In this document: positions 25,346 through 33,051 of the stretch, piece after piece
Position numbering within the stretch: the stretch's first letter is position 1
Layout: each line of letters starts with the position of its first letter
Origin: Geoglobus acetivorans
Lineage (GTDB): Archaea; Halobacteriota; Archaeoglobi; Archaeoglobales; Archaeoglobaceae
NCBI RefSeq assembly: GCF_000789255.1
Contig: NZ_CP009552.1
Location: 930,001 to 994,000 of the forward strand
DNA: 64,000 nucleotides
Reading direction: 5' to 3'
Made by a program: the position numbers and the translations under genes
The notes under the pieces: model-generated
What the model was told of the DNA's origin: nothing
The model's database searches: none
What the model saw: the letters and a program-made list of their open reading frames with translations, nothing else

Positions 25346-25786
25346 TCACCTCCACCAGCTTATACTCCTCCTCAATGGGCGAGTGAGAGGAGCATGCGAG
25401 ATATAATTCTGATACAACCACGAACCGAATTCAGAAACTCCACCTGAGAATGTGGGGGTTCTGTTCTCAAATGAGAGTGTTGAGGTTGGAGGTAACCGCC
25501 CCTGAGGGAGCTGGTAAACCGTAACTGAATCCTCAAAGTCATCATGAAACGCCACGATAACAGGAATGCCCAGCAAATCTCCAAGTTTCTTAAGAGAAAT
25601 TGCCTGAAATGTCTTCATGCGGTGTATGGATGAATGCTTCTCCTCATAGAGGAGAACAAAATTCTCGCCAATCTCGATGATTCCGTCAATGTTCATGATG
25701 TTTACAGCGTGGAGATTATCCCGGTATCGTCTTACTGCCCTCCAGAGCAGGTTTTCTGTAAATTCGCCGCAATGCGGGCAGATCAC
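25346..25786 (-). CDS. Zinc-motif protein with a possible PD-(D/E)XK nuclease core
   Basis: A 146-aa protein. It opens MICPHCGEFTENLLWRAVRR with a CPHC knuckle. A strand-rich region follows, with Asp34 (NIDGIIEIGEN) and Glu48-x-Lys50 (LLYEEKHS), then a helix and strand (AISLKKLGDLLGIPVIVAFHD). The D...ExK spacing and hydrophobic strands resemble the PD-(D/E)XK nuclease or resolvase fold. The C-terminal 50 residues are of low complexity and not typical. The nuclease call is inference. It overlaps the replication-protein stop by 4 bp, which links it to replication of the element. Confidence 0.5.
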   Translation of the reverse strand: MICPHCGEFTENLLWRAVRRYRDNLHAVNIMNIDGIIEIGENFVLLYEEKHSSIHRMKTFQAISLKKLGDLLGIPVIVAFHDDFEDSVTVYQLPQGRLPPTSTLSFENRTPTFSGGVSEFGSWLYQNYISHAPLTRPLRRSISWWR

Positions 25787-28500
25787 TTGGAATCACCCCC
25801 TCCTGAAAACTCCTCAGCAATGCCCGCCCTTATCAGGGGTTCAGCGTTCACCCGTGGCAATGTCACCATTGCATTGGCTTTCAAAAGGTAGGTTTTCCCA
25901 TCAATCCCTAAAAGCTCAGTAACTGGAGGTTCTCTCCTGATTACCACGGTGGTGTAATCTCCAGAATTGCCATTGGTACCGTTGTTACCATTCACTTGCT
26001 TCTTTGTGGCTTTGTGCTTCAGCTTAACGACGATTTTTCCGTCTTTTTTGACCAACTCTATTTCACCGGAATGGACGAGAGCTTCGAGGGCTTCACTGAC
26101 TTCTCTTAAGGGCTTATGCAGGTACCTGAGAAGATCCCTCCGGGTTAACTCACCACCGTGGCGTTTCAATGTTCCCAAAATCTTTTCCTGCAAATTGCGT
26201 TCCTCGTCCCACTCCAGCTCCTTAATCAGGTTCACCGCATATGGCAATAGGTACTCATCCACCACTCTGCAAGCTTCCTGGATGTATTCGAGCGTGATGA
26301 TGGGTTCGAACTCTTTGTCCCCCAGGGTGAAAAGCATCGCCAACTTCACAGCGTAGAGGTAGTACCTCCCCAGCAGTGTGGCGAGAATCTGGTTCTTTGT
26401 CCGGATAACTTCCTCCTCCCATCTTCTCTGCCATTCCTGATAAAACTCGAAAGCTTCAGGGTCAAAGTCAATCCTTATGTCTTCTTTGGAATCAACCACT
26501 CTCATGTGGATTTCTTTGAGGAATTCGCAAACCTCCTCGAACGCTTCAAGGTCTTCCTTAGTCGCCAGTCCGAATGGGCGCCACTCCTTTTCATACTGAG
26601 GGTTCACGTAAATGAACCTCGCGAGAAAGCCCGACTCAAAGTCCAGAGTGGTGGAATGCTTTTTGAAGACCGCAGGGGTCATGGCAAGCCAGATAGTCAC
26701 GTAGGGATCAGTGATCTCGAACTCCTCTTTTCTCAGCGTCCTGTAATAGTTCTCTCCATCGTAAAGAATGCAGAGAAAATCCCTGAGGTCGATTGCATAC
26801 TGTTTTTTGAGCGTGGCGAGTAATTTTCCACCCTCGGGGTGCCAGATCGCTCCCGTACTTTTCTGGGAGAGAATCTGAATCAGAGACTCCGGAGAGAAGT
26901 CGTGCGGCAGGAAAAACCCCCTGATCCCCACAAATTCAACCACGGTTTTTGCGATTTTCATGGCGGTGGACTTCCTGGAGATTGTGGAATCGCCGAGGGT
27001 CATCGCCCATACGTTGGGGTAAACGCGCTCATGGAGGAAGTCAACGTAAACTCTCCTCCCCGCAATCCGTGAGAGAATCGAAATTGCCCCTATGAAGTGA
27101 TATTCTTTATAAGCGTCAGTTCTCCGTTCAGCCATTCTCATAAACTTCGTTATAAAGTTGTCTTCTGGTAAATTGAGCTCAATGGGTGGTATTTCATACT
27201 CCCAAGCTTCGTCAGCGGTCGTGGACGATTCTTGAAGTTTCTCGCTAAGTTTAACGAGGTGATCGAAGGGGTCACTTTCGCCACTTTCGGGATCGTCATC
27301 ATTCATGAGTGTGTTAAAGTCATCAACGGGTTTTGGAAGCTCTATCCTTGCTCCATATTTTTCCTTCGCGATTCTCAGAACCTTCTTAAACAGTTCACCA
27401 CGTAGAGTCCCTTTTCTGGCGTCTTTGCAGTCTATCAAGCCCTCGAGAACGGCGATCAATTGTAGAACGCCACCGCCTGATGGCTTTCCATCCACTGCGC
27501 AATCCGCTCTAAAACAGTTCCACCTGTTGTTGTCGGGATCAACCCAGAAATTCCGTCCTGTGGTGCTTCCATGGACAGGGTGAGCGCCTACAAGTTCATC
27601 GCCAGATGGTTTAAGGTTCTCTTCGGGATCATATCCCCATTTCTTTAGAACGTCTAAGATGTTAAGCCCGAAGTCAGTATGGGAAAGCTCTCTGGCTTCC
27701 TTAATACCTTCTACTATTGATTTGAGTTTTTTGAGAAGTTCATCCGCATTTATCGGTGGTTCCTCTGAGCTGTATAGAATTCTACAAGTATTTTTCAAAG
27801 CAAATTTATTGTTCAGAGTTCCAGCAAGTCTTATAATTCTCGGTGGATCGATTAAGCGATCGCCACCGAGGAGATCAGCGAGATATCCCTGGATTTCACC
27901 CCATACTTCCGGCGTGGTTTCATTTAGCTTGATATATATGTGGTATCCCCAGCCAGAATCTATGATTAAAGAAGGTTTCAAACCGAGTGGTTCAATGCGA
28001 TCATACAGCCACAGGATGAAATCTGAAAATTTGGGCTTCCGGATTTCATAAACCTTTTTTCCCTGCTTTACAATCGTAACTTTATTCGATTTCCAGAATC
28101 CCTTTTCTGCGAGAGCGATCTTAACTTCATCGCTCAGATTGTCCACGGTGATTTCCTTCTTGAAATCTTTGTCCACGACGGCGAAGTGGCAGGTTCTTAT
28201 ATGCTCCTCCTTGCCCCCTCCTCTTTCCGGCTTTACTGCTCTCGGATTCACGCCCACATACACGTCGGATTCCCTGAGCTTTTCGGTGTTCTCTTTCACC
28301 CACTGGAGGGTGGGATTAATGGAATCAAAGAATTTAACCACTGCTTTGTTGTCTTTGAACGCCCGGAGTTCAATGAACCCTTCAACCCCTTCGAAAAGGG
28401 TTCTGAGGTGTGTTTCAGTATCCGCAATATTTATATTTTTTAAAACCTCACTTTCTTTTGGGCTTTCGTAGCTTTCGGGGTGGTTGGTTGGTGATTCCAC
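25783..28500 (-). CDS. Primase-polymerase / DUF3987-like helicase replication protein
   Basis: A 905-aa protein in modules. Residues 100-250 resemble an archaeo-eukaryotic primase/PrimPol core: FAVVDKD (107-113, metal Asp), SGWGYHIYIKL (182-192) and DPPRIIRLAGTLNNK (218-232). A CHC2-like zinc region follows (His307, His310, Cys329, Cys334). From about 440 to 740 is a DUF3987-type ATPase with an atypical P-loop, GDSTISRKST (503-512), and SGFLARFIYV (623-632). The C-terminus (about 770-840) has a winged-helix-like LTRRDLLRYLHKPLREVSEA. It should initiate and drive replication of the element. It heads the long minus-strand operon after the RHH gene. Confidence 0.8.
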   Translation of the reverse strand: MESPTNHPESYESPKESEVLKNINIADTETHLRTLFEGVEGFIELRAFKDNKAVVKFFDSINPTLQWVKENTEKLRESDVYVGVNPRAVKPERGGGKEEHIRTCHFAVVDKDFKKEITVDNLSDEVKIALAEKGFWKSNKVTIVKQGKKVYEIRKPKFSDFILWLYDRIEPLGLKPSLIIDSGWGYHIYIKLNETTPEVWGEIQGYLADLLGGDRLIDPPRIIRLAGTLNNKFALKNTCRILYSSEEPPINADELLKKLKSIVEGIKEARELSHTDFGLNILDVLKKWGYDPEENLKPSGDELVGAHPVHGSTTGRNFWVDPDNNRWNCFRADCAVDGKPSGGGVLQLIAVLEGLIDCKDARKGTLRGELFKKVLRIAKEKYGARIELPKPVDDFNTLMNDDDPESGESDPFDHLVKLSEKLQESSTTADEAWEYEIPPIELNLPEDNFITKFMRMAERRTDAYKEYHFIGAISILSRIAGRRVYVDFLHERVYPNVWAMTLGDSTISRKSTAMKIAKTVVEFVGIRGFFLPHDFSPESLIQILSQKSTGAIWHPEGGKLLATLKKQYAIDLRDFLCILYDGENYYRTLRKEEFEITDPYVTIWLAMTPAVFKKHSTTLDFESGFLARFIYVNPQYEKEWRPFGLATKEDLEAFEEVCEFLKEIHMRVVDSKEDIRIDFDPEAFEFYQEWQRRWEEEVIRTKNQILATLLGRYYLYAVKLAMLFTLGDKEFEPIITLEYIQEACRVVDEYLLPYAVNLIKELEWDEERNLQEKILGTLKRHGGELTRRDLLRYLHKPLREVSEALEALVHSGEIELVKKDGKIVVKLKHKATKKQVNGNNGTNGNSGDYTTVVIRREPPVTELLGIDGKTYLLKANAMVTLPRVNAEPLIRAGIAEEFSGGGDSK

Positions 28501-28507
28501 CGATCAA

Positions 28508-28675
28508 TCACCTCGCATCGCTATTAATTTTTTCAAAAAACCCCAGGCTGGCAATGTAGCTGTCAATTGCCCTTCTCACAAGTTCACTCTCTGAGATTCC
28601 TAACTTCTCCGCACCCCATCTAATCTTCTCCCGATACTTGGGGGACATGCTGAAAGTCAAACACACCGTCACCAT
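28508..28675 (-). CDS. Ribbon-helix-helix regulator
   Basis: A protein of about 55 aa: VTVCLTFSMSPKYREKIRWG, then GISESELVRRAIDSYIA, the strand-helix-helix pattern of CopG/Arc repressors. The ATG at 28675 is preferred because GGTGATG stands just before it; a TTG at 28699 would add eight residues and put this site inside the gene. It lies 8 bp upstream of the replication-protein gene and probably controls copy number or its own promoter. Confidence 0.7.
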   Translation of the reverse strand: MVTVCLTFSMSPKYREKIRWGAEKLGISESELVRRAIDSYIASLGFFEKINSDAR

Positions 28676-28689
28676 TGTCATCACCTTTT

Positions 28690-28830
28690 TTTCACTCAAT
28701 AAGATTATTGATTGAATTACTATTAAATCTTTCGGGATTATTCTACAAAATACTTACTAAATTCACAAGTGAGTAAAACTTATAAATGTGAGTAATTCAC
28801 TCAATATTGGGGGTGATTGTATTGAGTAAA
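28690..28830. promoter_or_regulatory. Divergent promoter and operator region
   Basis: Between the RHH gene (left) and the winged-helix gene (right) the motif TGAGTRA/TYACTCA occurs at least four times: about 28692-28699, 28769-28776, 28788-28805 (as the near-palindrome GTGAGTAATTCACTCA) and 28821-28828. TATA-like elements are CTTATAAATG (28779-28788, rightward) and GATTTAATAG (near 28724, leftward). The palindrome sits directly downstream of the rightward TATA box, as expected for a repressor site. Confidence 0.6.
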
Positions 28831-29490
28831 TTCAGCATACAGCAGGAAATCCTAAGAAGCCCAGGTGTGAGATTCAACGAACTAATGGAAAGAACTGAAT
28901 TGTCGCATCAGAGTGTATCAAGAGCGTTAAAACAGCTTGAACAGAGAGGTTTGATTTACCACGTGGAGGATGAGGAAGATCGCAGAAAAAAGAGATATTT
29001 CGTGAGAGAAGATAATTTGATCGTTATCTCTATTGATGAAGTTGTCGAGAGAGTCAGAGAGGAATTAAGCAAAGCAGGGGAAGACCTCACACCTGAGGAG
29101 GAAGGGCGGTTAAGGGAGTTTCTACTCAAGGTTGTCCGACCTGCGATTGTCGAGAAGCTAAAACATGATGGTTTCGAAGACACCGACCCACGATTTTTTG
29201 TCGAAATTCTCCTCCACGGTGTGGTGGCTCTCGCTGAATTAACAAAACCAATGAAAGGTGTTTCGAAAAAGAGAATGAAAAAAGTTGTTACAGCGTTGAA
29301 GCCACAGTTTTATGAGTTGGTGGGGGCTGACGTGGGTGTTTTGATAGAGGGACTGTCTATATTGGGTGATGGGTTTATTAGGAAAATGGCGAAGATGGAA
29401 AGTTTCCAGAAATCGATAATAAACCAGTTTATGCGAGCGTTTAGGTTCCTGAGTGATGAGAGAGTTATCAGAGAAATGTTAGGGAATTAA
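28822..29490 (+). CDS. Winged-helix (MarR-like) transcription regulator of the element
   Basis: A 222-aa protein starting with TTG at 28822, chosen because GGGGGTGAT lies 5 nt upstream. The N-terminal 70 residues form a winged helix: LRSPGVRFNELMERTELSHQ, SVSRALKQLEQRGLIY, then a charged wing (EDEEDRRKKRYFV). The remaining 150 residues are helical with no motif I know and could be a dimerisation or ligand domain. It diverges from the replication operon across a repeat-rich operator, so it may be the main repressor of the element. Confidence 0.75.
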   Translation: MSKFSIQQEILRSPGVRFNELMERTELSHQSVSRALKQLEQRGLIYHVEDEEDRRKKRYFVREDNLIVISIDEVVERVREELSKAGEDLTPEEEGRLREFLLKVVRPAIVEKLKHDGFEDTDPRFFVEILLHGVVALAELTKPMKGVSKKRMKKVVTALKPQFYELVGADVGVLIEGLSILGDGFIRKMAKMESFQKSIINQFMRAFRFLSDERVIREMLGN

Positions 29491-29878
29491 TGGTTTATTT
29501 TCAGTTAGGGGTTCAGAACCCACCACTGTAACATCTTTTTTAACAGCAATTTTCGATGACTTTTCCTTTATCTTCAACACGCTTGAGGGGTTCTTGACCC
29601 ACCGAGCGACCAAGCTTGATATTAGTATTGATTGCTCCCATTCGCCTACCTTCCTTTTGCCTCTCCCTCGCTTTCTTAGCTTCGATTATCTTCTTCGCCT
29701 TCTTTACTGTTTTATCTGATATTCTCAACCCTTTTTCCCGTGCTTTTTTAACTGCAATTTCGATGGCTTTGCCCTTATCTTCAAAGAATGTGGGTACATG
29801 ACCCACCTTTTTTTCGGAAGGTATTCTTGGATTATTTATTATGGCTTGTGCTTTCTGTCTCTCTCTCGCCTTCTTAGC
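29479..29878 (-). pseudogene. Decayed Lys/Arg-rich repeat protein gene
   Basis: A continuous minus-strand frame from about 29878, but without a good start before GTG at 29806, repeats two modules: IEAKKARERQK (twice) and EDKGK[A/V]IE (twice), preceded by VG-x-x-P. At the second EDKGKVIE one extra A (GAAAATTGC against GAAATTGC in the other copy) shifts the frame to a stop at 29540. Removing it extends the protein as IAVKKDVTVVG to a stop at 29479. Both the lost 5' end and the frameshift suggest a decaying, partly duplicated gene. Function unknown. Confidence 0.55.
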
Positions 29879-29949
29879 TTCAATCTCTGCAAGTTATGAA
29901 ACTCTGGCACACAGTAGCAAGGGCGGGGATTGGATAGATTAGAGATTAA

Positions 29950-30105
29950 CCACGTGTCGGTGACGTCACATTGTCGAAAGTGTCACATTGGAGAATATAT
30001 AAATGAACTTTGTGGTAATTTTATAAAAATCCTCCAATTTTCATTTATATAGTTTCAGATGTGACAGTGCGACACTTGCGACACCCGCGACACTTGCGAC
30101 AATCC
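29950..30105. other. Candidate replication origin of the element (iterons and inverted repeat)
   Basis: A non-coding, repeat-dense stretch. It has a palindrome GTGACGTCAC (29960-29969), GTCACATTG twice (29965-29973 and 29982-29990), a 26-bp inverted repeat with 22 matches (29982-30007 against 30040-30065) whose arms contain TATATAAATGA, and a 15-bp tandem GCGACACTTGCGACA (30069-30083 and 30087-30101, 18-bp period). The AT-rich core flanked by short iterons is typical of plasmid origins; a regulatory function is the alternative. Confidence 0.5.
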
Positions 30106-30345
30106 CGTGGCTAAAACTCCACATTAACCCCGCACCACTTCCACCCATGAGAACCTTCTCAAAAATGAGAAACCAAATTGATTTCATACGGGTTAATTTA
30201 ATCCGATCTATAATCCAAATTACAAAATCACCATCGCCACCTTTTTTATAATACCCCTCCTGCTCCAATAGCCCATCTGTGGCAGGTTTCACCCACCCTA
30301 TAACCACACCATGCACACACCACACCCAAAAATTTAACTTTTTTC

Positions 30346-30565
30346 ATGCGCATAAAACTCAATATGGGACGCCCAAACCAGAACAAAACCCGTGTGAACC
30401 TGACAATAAACAGGGATATATTGGAAGCTTCCCGCAAATACATCCCCAACCTGTCCGATTTCGTCGAAAAGAAGCTTCTGGAGTTTCTGCAGTTCGTAAA
30501 CCACCCGATAAAAGGATTTGCCACGCCCGGGCCGGGATTTGAACCCGAGGCGCGGGCTCGACAGG
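30346..30565 (+). pseudogene. int(N): N-terminal part of the split integrase
   Basis: From ATG 30346 (or 30364) the frame encodes GRPNQNKTRVNLTINRDILE and SRKYIPNLSDFVEKKLLEFL, a ribbon-helix-helix-like N-terminal DNA-binding domain, then HPIKGFATPGPGFEP as it enters the 42-bp repeat. Reading beyond the repeat goes antisense through the tRNA-Asp gene and is not integrase. In the circular form the repeat joins it in frame to int(C) at 22352. The end of the integrase-derived part is taken as the end of the repeat. Confidence 0.85.
30524..30565 (+). repeat. Attachment site, tRNA copy (42-bp direct repeat)
   Basis: The second copy of the 42-bp repeat at 22310. It forms the 3' portion of the complete tRNA-Asp gene on the minus strand and at the same time the end of the int(N) frame on the plus strand. 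Recombination between the copies would release an 8214-bp circle and leave one intact tRNA gene. Confidence 0.95.
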
Positions 30566-30598
30566 CCCGCATGTTAGGCCTGGCTACACCACCCGGGC
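30524..30598 (-). tRNA. tRNA-Asp (GUC)
   Basis: A 75-nt cloverleaf on the minus strand. Acceptor stem GCCCGGG pairs with CCCGGGC, discriminator G, no encoded CCA. The D stem is GTGT/ACAT with GG in the loop, the anticodon stem CGGGC/GCCCG with loop CTGTCGA (anticodon GTC), and the T arm has TTCAAAT. No intron is visible. A TTAAAAA TATA-like element lies about 40 bp upstream. Its 3' part is the integration target of the element at 22310-30565. Confidence 0.93.
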
Positions 30599-30758
30599 AT
30601 CAGAAGCTGTTTCTCTCTCAGTCAAGCAGGGTTTTTAAGCATTTTGGTCAGCGAACAGGCAGCCATGCATATGGGAGTGGGAGTTTCAGAACAGAACGGA
30701 CATGCTGCCAAGACAGATTTTCGATTTGTTTAAATACAGCATTGCAGGAGTTTTACCC

Positions 30759-31364
30759 GTGATTGAGCTCCAGATCAGAACAAAACTTCCCGAAAACTGC
30801 GCCCTTGGTGTTATAAAGGCCATGCAAAATGTAATAACAAAGGTGGAGGGTCTGACCGACGTTGGTGAATCAATAAAAGGTCTCTTCCAGATCAAGGGTC
30901 GAGACATCAGCAGATCCCTGTCAGAGCTTCCGGAAACCTGCGACAGCATCGTCCTCTCGAAGGATGAGGCAAAAATTCTGATAAAGGAGCATACGTGCAT
31001 GGTTGCACTGCCAATACTCCAGTCAGGGTGCATCCTCAAAAACGTTGACGTTTCTGACAGCACACTGATCTGGGACCTCATCTGCGATGACGAGGCGTTC
31101 AAAACCCTGATGTCAAAACTTGAAGACTACGGTGTGGAGTTCGACATCCTCTACAAGGGGAAGCCATCCAAAACCGGAACCACTTACAGAGAGGAGGAAA
31201 TCCTGAGGTTCGCTCTGGAAAGGGGCTACTTCGACTTTCCGAAGAAGATCAGACTGGAGGAGATCGCAGACCATTTCGGAATCGCATCTTCAACCCTTTC
31301 AGAAATCCTGAGAAGGGGTATGAAAAAAGTCCTCGAAAGACACTTCAAAGAAGGTTCAGAATGA
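30759..31364 (+). CDS. HTH_10 (bacterioopsin-activator type) transcription regulator
   Basis: A 201-aa protein from the GTG at 30759. An in-frame ATG at 30702 exists, but a TATA-like TTTAAATA (about 30729) and a GGAG lie between the two, favouring the later start. The C-terminal 50 residues, [20 protein letters not shown], then [20 protein letters not shown], are the typical HTH_10 domain of archaeal regulators. The N-terminal 140 residues may be a sensory domain. It sits next to tRNA-Asp and converges with cofD, overlapping by 20 bp. The target is unknown. Confidence 0.8.
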   Translation: MIELQIRTKLPENCALGVIKAMQNVITKVEGLTDVGESIKGLFQIKGRDISRSLSELPETCDSIVLSKDEAKILIKEHTCMVALPILQSGCILKNVDVSDSTLIWDLICDDEAFKTLMSKLEDYGVEFDILYKGKPSKTGTTYREEEILRFALERGYFDFPKKIRLEEIADHFGIASSTLSEILRRGMKKVLERHFKEGSE

Positions 31365-32238
31365 ACTTCGCGAGGTTTACCGCATCTTCCGCTGTTTTCA
31401 TGATGGTGTTGGTCTCTACAACCTCTGTTGAGTCGCTCTCGAACCCGTCTCCCTGCTGCACAACAAACACGTCTATCAACCCCCGGTAAAAATCCAGAAC
31501 CCCCTCAGGGGAGACGTCATAGCCCAGAGCCTTCATGAATTTTCCCGCCGGACCGCTTACAGGGTTTTTTCCAATTACTGGGGATACTGCTATGACCTTT
31601 TTCCCCTCCAGGGCTCTCCTGATTCCGTCAATCATCAGAATTGGACCAATGCTCGTAACAGGGTTGCTGGGTCCTATGATGACGGCTCTGCTTTCCGCTA
31701 TCGTCTCCAGAACCTCCTCAGCAGGTCTTGCCCTGTCAATCCCCTCCACCTCTATGCCCGCAACCTCAGGTTCGCCCCTCCTTTTAACCCAGAACTCCTG
31801 AAAGTGCATCTTGCCTTCTGGAGTTACTACCTGAGTCGCCACCTCTTCCTCGCACATTGGCAGGATCTTCTGCTCCACGCCCATAGCCCTGGCAAGCATC
31901 TCGGTTGCCTCTTTGAGGCTGAAACCCTTTCTGAGCAGTTCACTCCTGAAGACGTGCGTGGCCCTGTCCGCATCTCCAATCATCATGCCCTCATCGATTC
32001 CAAGCTCCTTCAGCCGGTTGTGGGTGTGGAAGGTGTCATTCTTAACCCCCCACCACTTTGCATCGTCTATAATGCCCGCAAGAGCGTAGATGACAGAATC
32101 TATGTCCGGACAGATTTTATTTCCTGAAACCCACACATCTTCGGCCGTGTTCACCACGACGGCGAAGTCCCTTTCTACCTCCTTCATCCCGGCAAGGAGC
32201 TTCGGTGTACCCGTCCCGCCCGAGAGAAAAGTCAGCAT
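31345..32238 (-). CDS. cofD: LPPG:FO 2-phospho-L-lactate transferase
   Basis: A 297-aa enzyme that moves the phospholactyl group to FO, giving F420-0, the electron carrier of methanogenic and Archaeoglobus metabolism. [20 protein letters not shown] is the family N-terminus; [37 protein letters not shown] and [14 protein letters not shown] are the characteristic conserved blocks. The length is typical. It is divergent from the FAH-family gene, with about 80 bp between starts, and convergent with the HTH_10 regulator. Confidence 0.93.
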   Translation of the reverse strand: MLTFLSGGTGTPKLLAGMKEVERDFAVVVNTAEDVWVSGNKICPDIDSVIYALAGIIDDAKWWGVKNDTFHTHNRLKELGIDEGMMIGDADRATHVFRSELLRKGFSLKEATEMLARAMGVEQKILPMCEEEVATQVVTPEGKMHFQEFWVKRRGEPEVAGIEVEGIDRARPAEEVLETIAESRAVIIGPSNPVTSIGPILMIDGIRRALEGKKVIAVSPVIGKNPVSGPAGKFMKALGYDVSPEGVLDFYRGLIDVFVVQQGDGFESDSTEVVETNTIMKTAEDAVNLAKFILNLL

Positions 32239-32318
32239 CAGAACGGGAATGCCGGAAGGAAATAAAAATGTTGAGTCATACAGAAACCAATATATTTTGT
32301 GAGCGGGAGGCTAAGTCA

Positions 32319-33047
32319 ATGATTGCATACGGGAGGTTTATTGCTGGAGGAGAGATTATCGAGGATTACTTTGAAATTGCTAACGGGAAAATTTTCCTCG
32401 ATTCGTCACATTTCAGCATCGATGATGTGAGATTTTTACCCCCTGTAATTCCTGAGAAAATAATCGCCGTCGGGCTTAATTACAGAGACCATGCTGAAGA
32501 GCTGAACATGAGCATTCCCGAAGAGCCGGTGCTTTTCATGAAATCACCTTCTTCAATAATTGGAGATGGGGATGCAGTAATCCTGCCTGAAAAAAGCACG
32601 AGAGTGGATTACGAGGGTGAGCTTGCTGTGGTTATTGGAGAGAGATGCAGGGACGTGACCGTGAAGGAGGCTGAAGAGGTTATTCTCGGATACACATGCT
32701 TCAATGACGTAACCGCAAGAGACCTCCAGCAGAAGGGGTGGCAGTGGGGCATTGCCAAATCCTTCGACACCTTCTCACCGATTGGTCCCTACATCGCCAC
32801 AGGCATAAAGCCTGACAATTTGAAAATAAAAACCATACTCAACGGGAAGGTCGTTCAGGAGTCGAACACATCACACCTCATTTTCAGCGTTTTTGAGCTT
32901 GTATCTTACGTGTCATCCATCATGACCCTGAAGGAGGGAGATGTGATATCAACAGGAACTCCCGCAGGTGTTGGAAAGCTCAGCAGTGGAGATGTGGTTA
33001 CGGTTGAGATTGAAAATATTGGAAAGCTGACAAACCATGTGAGGTGA
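32319..33047 (+). CDS. Fumarylacetoacetate hydrolase (FAH) family protein
   Basis: A 242-aa protein starting at ATG 32319, which has GGGAGG just upstream; a longer frame to 32205 would run over the cofD start. The FAH core is clear: KIIAVGLNYRDHAEELNMSI, VLFMKSPSSIIG, VDYEGELAVVIGERCRDV (metal Glu residues), GYTCFNDVTARDLQ and DVISTGTPAGVGKL. Family members hydrolyse or decarboxylate oxo-acids such as acylpyruvates. The actual substrate is unknown. It is followed after 4 bp by valS, probably in one transcript. Confidence 0.87.
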   Translation: MIAYGRFIAGGEIIEDYFEIANGKIFLDSSHFSIDDVRFLPPVIPEKIIAVGLNYRDHAEELNMSIPEEPVLFMKSPSSIIGDGDAVILPEKSTRVDYEGELAVVIGERCRDVTVKEAEEVILGYTCFNDVTARDLQQKGWQWGIAKSFDTFSPIGPYIATGIKPDNLKIKTILNGKVVQESNTSHLIFSVFELVSYVSSIMTLKEGDVISTGTPAGVGKLSSGDVVTVEIENIGKLTNHVR

Positions 33048-33051
33048 TCGA

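Larger units (their letters stand above)
22310..30565. mobile_element. Integrated SSV-type element in tRNA-Asp, 8214 bp as a circle
   Basis: A 42-bp perfect direct repeat (22310-22351 and 30524-30565) bounds the region. The right copy is the 3' part of an intact tRNA-Asp gene. The left end encodes the C-terminal catalytic part of a tyrosine recombinase and the right end its N-terminal part, in the same frame through the repeat. This is the arrangement left by SSV-type integrases, whose attP lies inside their own gene. Between them are a replication protein, regulators, small zinc proteins and a repeat-rich putative origin. No capsid gene is recognised; plasmid or virus remains open. Confidence 0.9.

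Noticed and set aside
30041-30325. 94-codon minus-strand frame between the putative origin and int(N)
   Set aside because: It covers part of the repeat cluster, has no good ribosome-binding site and no recognisable family. It may be real but is not supported.
21939-30598. Larger element including the VapBC module
   Set aside because: The direct repeat places the border at 22310; the module lies outside it.
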